Below the pieces are notes generated by a model. It was not told where the DNA came from, ran no database searches, and saw only the letters and a program-made list of their open reading frames with translations. This document shows, in pieces, positions 32,558 to 44,000 of a stretch of 64,000 nucleotides of DNA. This DNA comes from Tigriopus japonicus (Eukaryota; Arthropoda; Copepoda; Harpacticoida; Harpacticidae), in contig CM021320.1 in the NCBI GenBank assembly GCA_010645155.1, positions 4,525,590 to 4,589,589 on the forward strand. Reading direction: 5' to 3'. A program made the position numbers and the translations under genes. Within the stretch, counting starts at the first letter, position 1, and each line of letters starts with the position of its first letter.

Positions 32558-33046
32558 ATGGGAGGCCACTCTTCAAAAGACATCTCAAAAAGCGAATTTA
32601 CCAGAAATACAATTCAAGAACATTCAACGGGGTTTCATATACTGGAGCTTCACATGCCAACCATGGGCTTCAGCTTCGCTTGGATATTTGGTGTTAGTGT
32701 ATTTAGCATCTTCCTCATATTCCTTTATAAAATGTGCAAATCCCAGACATCAAGTCATCAGGAGGGCCTTTCACATAATTGGAATGGAAGAAATTTCGGC
32801 CAAAGTCTTCCTTTCACCTGCTCTCCTCAATTTTTCGAATTACCAAATCGCCAAGTTACTACAATTCCTATATTGTTCAATAATGAACATGAACGTGTTT
32901 GTGTTCCACGTGAATATTTTCCGAGATCAAATGATTCGAGAATCAGTGATATGGGTGCTGGATCGGAAAATAATAGTGTTGCTCATAAAATTTCCCAGTC
33001 AACAAACGAAGTGCAATGTGGGATTAATAGGTCCATTTTACCGTAA
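32558..33046 (+). CDS. Third ORF of LTR element: myristoylation motif + one TM segment
   Basis: A 162-aa frame between the pol end and the 3' LTR, where env or accessory genes lie. It begins MGGHSSKD, a classic N-myristoylation context (Gly2, Ser at position 6 and Lys7). Residues about 25-35 read FHILELHMPTMG. A hydrophobic span of about 20 residues (39-57, FSFAWIFGVSVFSIFLIFL) is followed by basic/cysteine residues. The rest is polar. There is no recognisable fusion peptide, furin site or envelope fold, and it is too short for a usual Env. An overlapping +1 frame is also open over 32688-33053, so the downstream half may be a frameshifted or chance extension. Function unknown. Confidence 0.5.
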   Translation: MGGHSSKDISKSEFTRNTIQEHSTGFHILELHMPTMGFSFAWIFGVSVFSIFLIFLYKMCKSQTSSHQEGLSHNWNGRNFGQSLPFTCSPQFFELPNRQVTTIPILFNNEHERVCVPREYFPRSNDSRISDMGAGSENNSVAHKISQSTNEVQCGINRSILP

Positions 33047-33102
33047 TATCTGAGTTATCAATTTTTATGAGATATCTGTTTGCCATAAAAATTTGGGGGA
33101 CG

Positions 33103-33221
33103 TGTTGTATACTCTGCATCTATATCGCTCTAACGGAACCTTTCTTCTCTCTATAAGTTTCTCTCTAAGTTTCTCTCTCTTCTGTTCTGATTCTGAAATA
33201 AACGATTGCCAGAATCAAACA
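33103..33221 (+). repeat. 3' LTR (119 bp)
   Basis: It starts TGTTGTATAC and ends CAGAATCAAACA, with AATAAA at 33197-33202 and CT-rich repeats between. Its first 45 bp recur at 32282-32326. Confidence 0.85.
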
Positions 33222-33229
33222 GCCGGTAG

Positions 33230-35035
33230 CCGAGGCATCCAGGTGTTTAGTGATCCTTGGAACACCCCATTGTGATGAACGGAGTCTCGCGAATCAAAAC
33301 GTGGAGTGTACAGAGTATTAAGAGACCTGGTCTATATAGCAATTTCTTTCGCTTTTTATGCAAGTTTAATCAGTGTTTGGTGTTTCTTTTTCATTTCATT
33401 CTAGAGCCAATTTATTCTAAGTTTAACATTGTGTTCTTGTAATGCACCAAAATTGCATGGGTTTGTCACAACGGTTTTAAAAAGTCCACAAGCCTGAAAA
33501 CTTCCCCAACTCCTTTTTTAAGGTCTGAAATTGGTCGCTCTCATTTGGTTGACTCTTGCTACAGAAGCTCATGTAAAAAAAGAGAAGTCCCATTCCATGT
33601 TCTCGTTTCTGATTGGTCGAGAGACGAGGAGGAAATAGAAGGAAGGAAAAAATCCAAACAATCCAAGATTGTCTGGAAGTCGTTTTTTCCATGGGCGGCA
33701 ACAAAAGCGGCAAAATTTCCCTTGACTTGATCCACTAAGTAATAATAAACGTGCAAGAACACACATCTAAGCCATGATCTTGACATTATTTTAATCTACA
33801 ACTACATCTGAATCCTTTAATTTTAAGAGCCCGAGATTTCCTTTGTTCTGGATGCTTGGCAGATGTATTTTATAGCCTTTACGCTTATGACCTAAAAGCT
33901 ATTCTGTTTTTGGATTATATAAACCATTGGTTAGAGTTCTTTTTCTGAGTTTCGAAAGATAATTTCATTAAAGGATTTATAACAAATTTTCATACAAGCA
34001 TTTTCCGATTGTAACCTATTCCGAATACTAATTTTCCGAATCTGACATATGTCGAATTAGTCAAAAGTACAATTTGGGTCTTATTTACCAGTTTTCGGAA
34101 TAATCATTTGTGTATCGTCGGAAAAATCTGCGAGGAAAATCGGAACCCTAGCCATTCGGAAACATGATTTATTCAGAAAAAATATAATCGGAAAATGGGT
34201 AACAAGTAGTTTAGACGGTCATGTCTTACACGGAAAAGTGGTAGCGTGGAAAACAGAGTCGCAGAAAAAAGTTTTCGTGCATTCAATAAGTCATGGATAT
34301 GTCATTGTAAGCGTGTTCTATAATCAAAGAACATATAACCTCACACACTGATTTACACAAGCCTTTGCATTTACAGAATTCATTGAAGAATCCAATTGTT
34401 CCAAATTCGGGCTCTCTATGGAGTTAAGAGAAACACCCAATTTGAAGAGAATTTGGGTGACCCATAGTCCGCCATATACTAGTAAGAGTGACTCAAGAGA
34501 TATTAATAGACTGCTGTATTTTACAAAGAATACATGCACAAATATATCACACACAGGATCGAGTACTCAAGCAAACATAGCAGAGATCATACATTTGCCC
34601 CACCACCCCACCTTCGCGGGAATAATCGGCCTTGAGACATGGGAATGGCTCGGAGACGTGGGAACGAGCTGGATATGATATATCTGAAGCAACACCCATA
34701 ATCTTTCGCAAACGTCCAAGTCCAAATCACCAGCCACAAAAGTCTGGCACCATCCACAAGAGCCGGTAATGCGGCGACGAGGGCCATTAATGTGAGCCGG
34801 CTATGTCGGGGTCACTAGTACAGCGGACGCGAGGTCTGCCAAGCAAACTGTTTGAAAAATCATTCAGGAACACACAAACGAGATGATGTTTGAGCACATA
34901 TTAGTTAACAAAAACGTTTGAACTACACGGTATGGACAAAAAGATTCTCTTAATGATCCATATTCACTACATTGAAATGTGAGCTTCTGTCTAATTTGGA
35001 TTTTTTTAACCTTAGCCTTTTCGCCACCATGAATT
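33230..35035. other. Intergenic; GC-rich island at 34590-34860
   Basis: No exon assigned. The segment 34590-34860 is noticeably GC-richer than its surroundings and has open minus-strand frames of 60-66 codons, without a recognisable domain. See findings. Confidence 0.3.
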
Positions 35036-35039
35036 TTCT

Positions 35040-35200
35040 GTTGCTAGGTGTTGTGGACAATGCAGTATCCTGTAGTGAGAGAGGTTCTAGGTTCGACTCT
35101 CCTCCCCGACCTTTCCCAAGGAAACTTTTAGACGCTACTTCAAACCCACAGATGGAGAACCAATCTTGATCCCTAGCACCACCTAACAATCCAAAAACAT
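35040..35200 (+). repeat. tRNA-derived SINE, copy 1
   Basis: The head has A-box-like GTTGTGGACAATGCAG and B box GGTTCGACTC. The body contains CCAAGGAAACTTTTAGACG and CCCACAGATGGAGAACCA. It matches the SINE at 47332 over head and body. It is truncated at the 3' end. Confidence 0.75.
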
Positions 35201-35744
35201 CAAGAAAAAAATGAGCACAAATTTTAACGACAGATATATGTTGTGAAAGAATCATTTTGAATACTGAGTAATTAACAATTTAATACACATTTATTACGGT
35301 TGGAACAACTTACACGAGGGCAGGATTCCTGTCAGCCTTGGTTCCAGATAGTTCACATTTAATTAAATATGGTGGTTAGCTGTTCTCTATGAAAGTGTTT
35401 GCTCAAATGCCAAAACTTCTAATGACACTTTTCAGTTTCATAGTATAAAAATAATAGGCTATCCACAAGCCTTGGTAGACATGTTTGAAACAAATCACTT
35501 GCTCACTTTATTACAATGGGGCCAAGAAAGTTGGCCCCAGCGGAAAGAAAAAAAGTTGTCGCAAACCTGGGCCTGAGTAATCCATTAGTCTTAGATTAAG
35601 TGCTATTATTTTATCCACTCTTTAAGGTGGAGTCATTTTTAAATTCCACAACCTTTTGAGACCAGTTTTGAGATGTAAATGCAATGTTGAAGATTTATTT
35701 GAATTCGGGTATTCAAGTCACTGGCAAAAACTCTTTATTGTTTC

Positions 35745-35890
35745 TTAAAATATGCACGGTGATTTGTAAGACTTTCTGAGATTTGAGGCCATCCCCAGTG
35801 AAAGTTTTTGTTTATTTGAAAAGCTGAATATCTCCAAGTTTCGAAACTGAATGCACTAAATTCGCCAATGGGTCATTTTAGGGACATATT
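35745..35890 (+). repeat. Inverted repeat arm (pair with 40294-40438)
   Basis: About 145 bp matching the reverse complement of 40294-40438, for example GCACGGTGATTT, GACTTTCTGAGATTT and GTTTCGAAACTGAAT. Adjacent sequence at 35640-35740 also resembles 50990-51110 inside the hAT-like element at 50756. This suggests relics of that family. The Tc1 element lies between the arms. Confidence 0.65.
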
Positions 35891-35899
35891 TACGTTTAA

Positions 35900-37530
35900 A
35901 AGAGGGGCTCCATTGATTTTGAAAAAAATCCCGCCTGAACGAGATTTCTGCCAGTGTGGCTGTTTTTTTTTCTTCCCACTTGACTGATAACTCTTCAACA
36001 CTTTGAAATCCTTTTTTATCAACCATTCACCTTTTGATTGGTTGTTGGAAAGAAATATCTTGTGACTTCTTCAGAAGTTACATTTGTGAAATACCACTTT
36101 ACATCGCAAAAAGGTTTTTCTTCGCTTTATAAAGATTAATTCGTTAGTCATGTTGATGAGAATGAAATTCTCGGATGATTTCTTTCAAGAAAAGACAGGC
36201 ACCATCTGAACGAAAATAATTTGTATTTTACGTAAGATAAGTCAACTAAGTGTACATGATAATAATGAAAAATGCTGGTATAAAAGATAGTGACTGTTTT
36301 TATTCCAGATCCTGACAGATAAGTTATTTTTTATAGTGCGGCGGGAACCGCCCAACCAACTTTTAACTCTTGTAGTCTGCATCTAGACTCTTCGGTTTCT
36401 TGGTTGTTCTATCATTGACAGACCAAACATCCTTCGATTTTCGCAGGCTTTATAAGTTCACGACATACACAAACACATCTGAGTTGTGGCATCTTTTTAT
36501 TTCCTTTTCCATCATGGTCATATTTATGAAAAACAAAACAAATGCAAAATAGAAGAAAAACCAACCTTCAAAGTGGTATCTTAATGTAAGGCGGGCGTGA
36601 AAATTCATTGCTCATCCGGTAGAATTTTCAAACAAGACAAAACATAATGGACATGAATTGGCAATGATCATATATTTCAAGAGATAAGTGCAAAGGTCTT
36701 CAAAATTTGGTCTGATTTTATTTTACTGAAACTACTGAAAGGGAATATCAATATGATCAACGATGAAACATCTTTATTTACATAAAGGATCCATATGTCA
36801 CAGTTGTTCATTATATAATGGGACAATGATTAGGTCTGGAGAGAGAGTCATCTTGATTGACTGAGCTAATTATTGCTAAATTGCTGGTCTTGTACATGGT
36901 AGTAAAAATAGAATGTTTGATTTTTAAGGTTCACTGACAAAACTCTCGAATTGGAAATTTTTGTTGTCCATCCATTGTTTGACTTAAGGAGCCATGCCAA
37001 GGCTCCTTGCTTCATTTTGTTGAACGTTGTATTTCTTGAGCCAATTTCTGTAAGGCGTTTCCATGAATATTGGGCACTATCACATCTCAAGTTCTGGACC
37101 AAGTTCTAATCTCTTCCAATGTTCTGGACTTGCATTTCGTGCAGAAGTTACATTTCTATGACATGCCATTGCTTTTTTATCCTATGTTAGACACACTACG
37201 GATTTGTGTAATCTTTAAAACCTTTTTTAGTTGGACTTTTTCTCTCAAAGACACTGCTGCAAGTTCGAATGACTTTTTGCACTTTGATCTGCAGGTTTTT
37301 GAGGCTATTTGTTGATTGTTTGTAGTGTCTTAGGTTATTCTAGAGGTCCACAGAATCTCCAAAGAAGTCGAAGGGGTCTCTTTTGATTCATGTTTCAAAT
37401 GACGATGATTCAAGGGTTTGGGTTCAGTGAATGATCGGAGATGTCTTTGAAAAGATGTTCTAACACATTTTTAGATTGAATCAATTACCGAACATTTATT
37501 TGAGAGACAATTCCATTGTTCTTGCTTGGG
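35900..37530. other. Intergenic, no gene recognised
   Basis: No exon or repeat assignment before the Tc1 element. Confidence 0.3.
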
Positions 37531-37534
37531 TATA

Positions 37535-39175
37535 CAGTCAGGAGCAAAAGTATTTGTAACCTCGAAAATTTTATTGATTTTTAAATGATACTCGATTTTT
37601 GAAAAATACATTTAAGAACCATTTTGCTCCTTAGTTATTCTTTTATCATTTAAAAGCTATGATACTTTTCTTTTTAAAAATTTACAAGATTTTGGTTAAA
37701 AAACTGCTCAGAACATGTTTTAGACCAAGAGCAAAAGTATTCGTAACATTTTGTCAATAGTTTATTGAATGCACTTTTTGCTGAATTACACTTAAGAGAC
37801 GTTTTTTATAATCATTTACAAGATTTTTACGTACATCTGAAGGAATGTTAGCCCATTCTTCATAACAGATTTGCTCCAGTTCGTCAATTGTCTTTGGACG
37901 TCTTGCACGGATACGGACTTTTAATTCTCTCCAAAGGTTTTCAATTGGATTAAGGTCCGGATTCATGGAGGGCCAGTCCAAGACCTTAATTCGATTGTCC
38001 TTCAACCATTTCTTGACCAAAATGCTGTTGTGCTTAGGGTCGTTGTCGTGCTGGAAGACGAACTGTCGACCAAGCCGAAGTTTCCGCGCTGAACTCTGGA
38101 GATTCTCAGCCAAGATATCCCAATAGTCTTCTTTTTTCATTGTCCCATGAATTCTCACGAGGTTACCGGTGCCTTTGGCGGAAAAGGAGCCCCATAACAT
38201 GATCGATCCTCCACCGTGCTTGACCGTAGGGATGGTGTTTTTTGGATGAAACGCTTCTCCTTTACGTCGCCAAATCCTTTGAACATCGTTGTGACCAAAA
38301 AGCTCAACCTTTGTCTCATCTGACCAAAGAATCCTAGACCAAAAGTCACTGGTCTTGTCAAGGTACTTCTTGGCAAATTCCAAGCGAGCCTTCAAGTGTC
38401 TATCCTTGAGCAAGGGAGTCTTCCGTGGGCGACAAGACTTCAATCCTGCTTTGTGAAGTGAGCAAGCAACAGTAAACCTCGAGATGGACAATCCATTTTC
38501 ACTGAGACTGTTCCGGATGTCCTTGACCATTGTTCGAGGATTATTTGTGACCTCTCTGACAATCTTCCTCTCAAGTCTGGCTGACAGTTTCCTTGGACGA
38601 CCGGATCTTGGGAGGTTCTCAACCGTTCCGTTCTTTTGTGCCTTCTTCACGACGTACTGAATCGTTGAAATCGGGATGTCCAGAAGCTTCGAAATGGCGC
38701 TGTAGCCCTTGCCTCCATGATGAAGACTTACTATCTTCAACTTCAAGTCCTTGTCGAGCTCCTTGACCTTGGTCATGATTGGCTGACTGTGAAGCAATTG
38801 TTCAATTCCGTAAAATTTATAAGATCCAAGAAAGATCTAGAAAATCTTGGAAAAAAGGAGACTAAATGACTTTTCTCCGGCTTTCCAGAATGTTCTACAT
38901 CTTTCGATCAATTTTTTCTGATGAAAAATCTGTTTATAAACCTATTTTGTTAACTTTTTTGCGCGTTACGAATACTTTTGCACTATCTAAAATTTTATTT
39001 TTAATAATTAAAAGTTAGTTTCAGACATTTTTATAAAACAATTGCGGGAAACTGGTATTATTCTTAATCGGAAAAAAATATTACATTCTTACAAACTTCT
39101 TAGCATAGTATTTAATTGGATATAAAGGATTTTCTGGTTTTCTCGTCACGTTACAAATACTTTTGCTCCTGACTG
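37535..39175 (-). mobile_element. Tc1-like transposon with IR/DR ends
   Basis: 1641 bp flanked by TA (37533-37534, 39176-39177). The outer terminal repeats CAGTCAGGAGCAAAAGTATT and complement are perfect over 26 bp. Each end has a second, inner copy of the motif (37729-37747 GAGCAAAAGTATTCGTAAC, and 38965-38981 in inverse). This is the IR/DR double-site layout of Sleeping Beauty-like Tc1 elements. It encodes one intact transposase on the minus strand. Intact TIRs and ORF suggest a recent insertion. Confidence 0.96.
37754..38776 (-). CDS. Tc1-like transposase (DD34E), intact
   Basis: Cut-and-paste transposase, 340 aa from the preferred start MTKVKELDKD; a 7-residue longer start at 38797 is also open but atypical. 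The N-terminal paired-type helix-turn-helix DNA-binding region contains the GRPRK AT-hook-like motif between its two subdomains (residues 66-70 in the longer numbering). The catalytic triad is complete: D160 in WSDETK, D251 in QHDNDPKH and E286 in NPIENLW. There are 34 residues between the last two, so DD34E. The glycine-rich KHGGGSIMLWG box is present. There is no stop or frameshift. Length matches active family members. Confidence 0.96.
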   Translation of the reverse strand: MTKVKELDKDLKLKIVSLHHGGKGYSAISKLLDIPISTIQYVVKKAQKNGTVENLPRSGRPRKLSARLERKIVREVTNNPRTMVKDIRNSLSENGLSISRFTVACSLHKAGLKSCRPRKTPLLKDRHLKARLEFAKKYLDKTSDFWSRILWSDETKVELFGHNDVQRIWRRKGEAFHPKNTIPTVKHGGGSIMLWGSFSAKGTGNLVRIHGTMKKEDYWDILAENLQSSARKLRLGRQFVFQHDNDPKHNSILVKKWLKDNRIKVLDWPSMNPDLNPIENLWRELKVRIRARRPKTIDELEQICYEEWANIPSDVRKNLVNDYKKRLLSVIQQKVHSINY

Positions 39176-39427
39176 TACCTATATTCTCTTCTTAACCAAA
39201 TCAGTTGCACGGACCATGATTGTGGGAGGATTGGGGATGTAACACTAATGTTTGTGCACAAGGTAAACTCCGGTTTTCTTCACTTAAATGCTTTTGCACT
39301 TGCAATGCTAACTTCAAGGTCCGATAGTCTTCTTCTCCTTTCTTGAGCATCTTTTCAAAAGTCTTCAATCCTGGAGTCTGAAAATCAGTGTCACAAATGT
39401 CTACGCAAGACATTTTTTTTTTTTTTT

Positions 39428-39550
39428 ACATATTTCGGGTTTCTAACCGATACAGGGAATGGAATTCCCTGTAAGTCATGTTATGTTTGATAAAATATTT
39501 GGTCACACAACTTATTTTAATTCGCCGCTCTCATGCAACCTTGAGCATTA
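39428..39550 (+). repeat. Short dispersed repeat (pair with 19047-19160)
   Basis: Shares AACCGATA, TTCCCTGTAAGTCAT, GATAAAATATTTGGTCA and TTCGCCGCTCT blocks with 19047-19160. Confidence 0.6.
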
Positions 39551-40293
39551 AAAATGGAAATCTTAGGTCCTTCTTGATGCACACCCTGAATTCTTGGCTT
39601 TTATCGAATTGTGGCTGGCAGATTGTAAGACGTAAGATACGAAGAAAACAAGTTAATACCCGTTATAAGGCTTGCCAAAATTAGGGACTCTGTCCATTCG
39701 AAGGAATTACAGAACAAGCAGAGAGAAGAACTTAAAAGAAAGGTAACTGCAGAACAGAATAAAGTATAACCTGACCAAGTTTCCCAAGTAAATAAATTGA
39801 GCTGTATTGCTTCAACGTACCTCATTTATAATGCACCTAAATGTTTTTAAATGTAAAATATTTGGTACATTTTTATTGTTTACACGAGATCTAAAAGTTT
39901 CAACAGTTACATTTATTAATCGATGAAAAGCCATCAATTTTTTTTTAATTATGTATATTTGGCACCACTTTGATCTCAAACAAATGGAACGAAAGAGTTT
40001 AATCTTTGCTGATCAAAAAAGACCAGATTTGTCAGTAGAAGCAAATTGCATGAACTTAGAAACGCAAATGTGCTATAGGAACTAAAAATACTCAGTCATT
40101 TGCTTTCTTATATGTAGCAAGAAAAGTGGTTAGTAAGATTTACAATAACTGCATGATAATTCCAAGTGCATTTTATGGAATATCGAGAATTTATTTTTGA
40201 AAATTTCGATTTTAGTCACCCAGATTGTGTTGTTTGAATGGCAGGATTTATCTAAAACAGCTGGTAACATTTTTTTAATGTTCATCTTTGTCC

Positions 40294-40438
40294 TGAAAAT
40301 GGCCCATTGGCGATTTTAATGTATTCAGTTTCGAAACCTGGATATATTGAGCTTTTCGAATTTACAAAGACTTCCTCTGAGGATGGCCTTAAATCTCAGA
40401 AAGTCGGAAAAATCACCGTGCATGCTTAAAACAAATAT
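40294..40438 (-). repeat. Inverted repeat arm (pair with 35745-35890)
   Basis: Reverse complement match to 35745-35890. Further similarity to the hAT-like element at 50756 continues to about 40700. Confidence 0.65.
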
Positions 40439-41050
40439 TTGAAAATCTAATTAGGCTTAAGTCTTAGATGTACTATGAGCAGTGTTGTTCTGAAATTTTT
40501 CGGTTATCTATGGGTTGGATCCTTTTTCAGTGGCCATGTTGTTCTGCATTCTCAAAGGACTAATCATCATTGAATCAATTTAGACAAACTGCGGCGTAGA
40601 TTTAGACAATATTTTAGGTAGACACGCTCACATGACTTCTAAAGAATTGAGTACCAGAAAATGCTCAAAAAATGTCTTTAAGTATGTTTTGACCTTATAA
40701 GTGACCTTTGATCGTTTTTTTGCCCGTAAACTAATTAACAGCTTTGAAATGCATATGCGACATCATTTTCACACCTCAAAAATGGTTTCTAAACGTTTTG
40801 GAGTTTAAAAATGATCTCTCCTAGTACTTAGCCTTGACTATTCTTGTATAATGTGAACCTCTTACAAGCAATATTTTCTGATTTTTTCCTTAAGCAGTAT
40901 ACAAAACAAAAAAATAGGTATTCAGTGCAGTCATTGAAAGCAGGTGTATTTTAGTAATTTTAGCATCTCCAACATAATCACTTGAGATCGGCCGATTTTA
41001 CACATTTTTTAGTCCTTCATTCTTCGGAGGGTTCATCGGGCAAATGAAGC

Positions 41051-44000
41051 TTATTGCGGTTGAGGTATCTCCAGTTTGGTGAAATATTCACTGGCATTGT
41101 ACGCTGATGTCACTCCAATATTGTAGAGTGGATGAAGTTCCACCTGAAGAAAGAAGAAAATATAATTGTAAGCCCAATAATTAAAAGTCCATTTTGAAGC
41201 GTACATGTACTTTCTATATAGAAGGAAAAATAATTCTCAAAGTAAAAAACTTAGGGTCTCAAAAGAGCTGAAACAAGCTTCTTTATCTGTGGTCAAAAGA
41301 AGCTTTAATGAGTTAGAGGGATCCAATTTCGAAAGCTCTTTGAAGTCGAACTTCTTAGGAAAATCACCGGTTTTCCTTATCGTTAGATCTGGCACGCTAA
41401 AGGATCTTGAAACAGCAGAAAAGCCCATCAATTTAATTGGTTCTAGAGCCTTTCAGGATGGTATTATCAATCTATGTGCCCAAAACACTAGAAAAGATGA
41501 CGCATTTTTCAAGGTCTCAAATGAATGTGGATGACAAGGCTGTTGAGGGTCATTTTGTGAGATGTCGTACCACACTGTTAATGATTGTATTACGATGTTT
41601 TATTATAAAGTTTTGATGTACCTTTTGAAGTTCTTGTTGATAATTGTTTCAAATCATTTGTACTCAAATAGCCTATTAAGTTAAGCCATTCTTTGGTCGA
41701 TTCCACTCACCAATTTATTGTCTCGAGAGGCACCAAGGATAAGCTCATTCGCTGATTCTCCATTGTTGGGTCCATGTTGGGAAACGGAAAGTCCACTCAA
41801 GCAATAGCACGTATGATAGAAGTCGCGAGATTTTCCGGGCTTATCCACTAGGCCTCCTCGAGATTCTTGACAACATATGAGCAAATATTCTTGAAGAGCC
41901 TCTTGATTGAAGAGCCAACGATGTTCCGATACCGAAGGTTTGGGCATTTGGTCACAGCTTTTGTCCTTGCTCACTGAAGCTCCTGAAACTATGAATCTTA
42001 TCAAATTCAAGATGTTTTAAAGTGAATGATCTTAACGACAGTTCGGGCACCATCTGCTTTAATAGTTAAAACTCCCGTTATTTGTAACCGATATACTGAA
42101 TTTCTTTCAACGTATGAAAATATGCTGACTTAGTTTAGCGGGATTGACAAGACCTATAGAATTATTACATTCCCTAAAAATCTAGCGACAAAAATCGCTA
42201 CTGATATTTCAAATCGAAGAATTTACTTACACATACATTTTTGGAACTCTTCGGTTTTTATTTGCAAATTTGATCTCTTTGAAACCAATTCCCAGGCTCT
42301 CTTTTGTCCTCAACGTAAAATTGGCTAGGGTTGATTTCCACCACAATTTAAATGGTTAGGGGTGGTTATCTTAGTAAGAAAACATATAAAAAATATTTGG
42401 CTTGCGATCGTTTGATAATCTTGAAACTTCATCAGCTACTTTTCCAATGCACTGAAGAGTACTCAAAAAACTTCAAAAGTCGACAGGGTAACGTCGAGCG
42501 TCTGCTTCCAAGTTAAGAAAGTTTGCTTCACACAAGCGTGTCATTCAAACTTGCCCGAATTTGGCTTTTCTAATATTCAACCATAACCGATTACGATGGC
42601 CACTTCTATTACAAACTTTCACGGCTTTAATTGCTCCCATACGTTAGATCAAACTTCTTACTAGTAACTCCAGTAAGTAAATTCATTGGCCAGAACTCGT
42701 TTCATTTTGACGCAAAATGGCTCCCATCCCTGTTATCCCCCATCCATCGATCTTCAACACAGTTCCAACTATGGTCTCTTCTCTCGTCGCTTTGGGTTTA
42801 TATAAACTTCTCAGAAGGATGTAATGCGAATCTTACCTCTTTGAGCTAGTACTTTGTGAAGGATGGGGAAGACACCTCCTTGCCAGAAGGAATAGCACCC
42901 GTCTACCAATTTGTTGGTACGTCCTTGAAATCCACCTTCAAGTCTCATCTGTCGACTCGTTGCCCATCGTAGCAATCGATCCTCATTGCACAAACGTTCT
43001 TTCCCCAAAAACACAAGCGAAGCGAAACCACAGAACGAGTAACCTCCATGAGCTTCCATCCCAGGGGCTCCACCAAACCCACCTTCGTAAGTCTGACACC
43101 TAAGATAAAACCCAATTTAAGGCCGCGTTCTACTTTGAACAATTCTATTTCCAGATTGAGTGGGAAAAGCGGGCCAAAAAATCCATTTGAGCCCTGTCAA
43201 GATTGGGGCCCAACTCCTTGGATCCCTCAAGATTTGGTGTCGGTCTGACAGGCAATCTTTCTACCACAATTTGTTATCCATTCGACCGAAAAGAACTTCG
43301 TGACATTTGATGTTCCCAGGAAGATTTTTAGTCAACTCACCTGATCAACCATTGTTCGGTATTTTTAAATAGATCAGGTGTGTAGACATTGGTCAAGTTA
43401 GCCACCGATAAGGCACAATAGCATCCCCGGATATCCACCTCACCATCTTGATGCATCACCAGACTACCGTCATCCATTCGAAGGCTACGAAGCCATGAGG
43501 CCAAAGTTTGTCGGTTGATCACCTCAAAGGCTCGTTGTGTTCCAATAATGGCCAAAGCATTCACAGCCGCATAAGTTGGAGCCAGATGAGAAAGTTGTCC
43601 AGGACCGCCTCCAAAACCTCCATCTGGGTTCTGGCATCTATTAGAGGAAATATAGTTGAAGTAGGATACGAGAGAAAACTGTTTGCAAGCAACTATGTAG
43701 TTTATTCATAAACCGAGAGTTATTCTTGGATCAAGAACCGTTATGTAATGCAGTTTGGTTTCGATTTTCTTTATCATTATTAATTTTACCACTCGTAAAG
43801 GGTTGTCATAGTCATAGACTTCTTGATGTACGAGAATTTGATTTAGATATTTGATTAGTTCGAGTATGTAGATTTGATCTAAGGTATCAAAGTAAAGTGT
43901 TTGATTTTTTACTGAGTGTCCTTATAATTTTGCACTGAACTTCTTTTCTATCGTCAGAATGTAATGTTAGATCATATATTTGGCTTGCTTCTTGGTTTTG

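Larger units (their letters stand above)
32282..33221 (+). mobile_element. Internally deleted LTR retrotransposon
   Basis: The element is bounded by a 5-bp duplication GCCGG (32277-32281 and 33222-33226). The right end is a 119-bp LTR (33103-33221) with TG...CA ends. The left end is the first 45 bp of the same LTR (32282-32326), joined directly to the C-terminal part of pol. So the rest of the 5' LTR, gag and most of pol are deleted. Then come a third ORF, a G-rich polypurine-like stretch (TTTGGGGGACG) and the 3' LTR. The pol tail resembles Ty3/Gypsy-type integrase ends. It cannot transpose on its own. Confidence 0.82.

Noticed and set aside
32558..33046. ORF3 as a complete viral envelope gene
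   Set aside because: Only one TM segment, no cleavage site, cysteine pattern or length expected of an envelope protein; left as unknown.
39201..39413. 70-codon minus-strand frame beginning MSCVDICDTDFQTPGLK
   Set aside because: Looks mildly exon-like and lies next to the Tc1 end, but has no recognisable domain, splice partners or paralogue.
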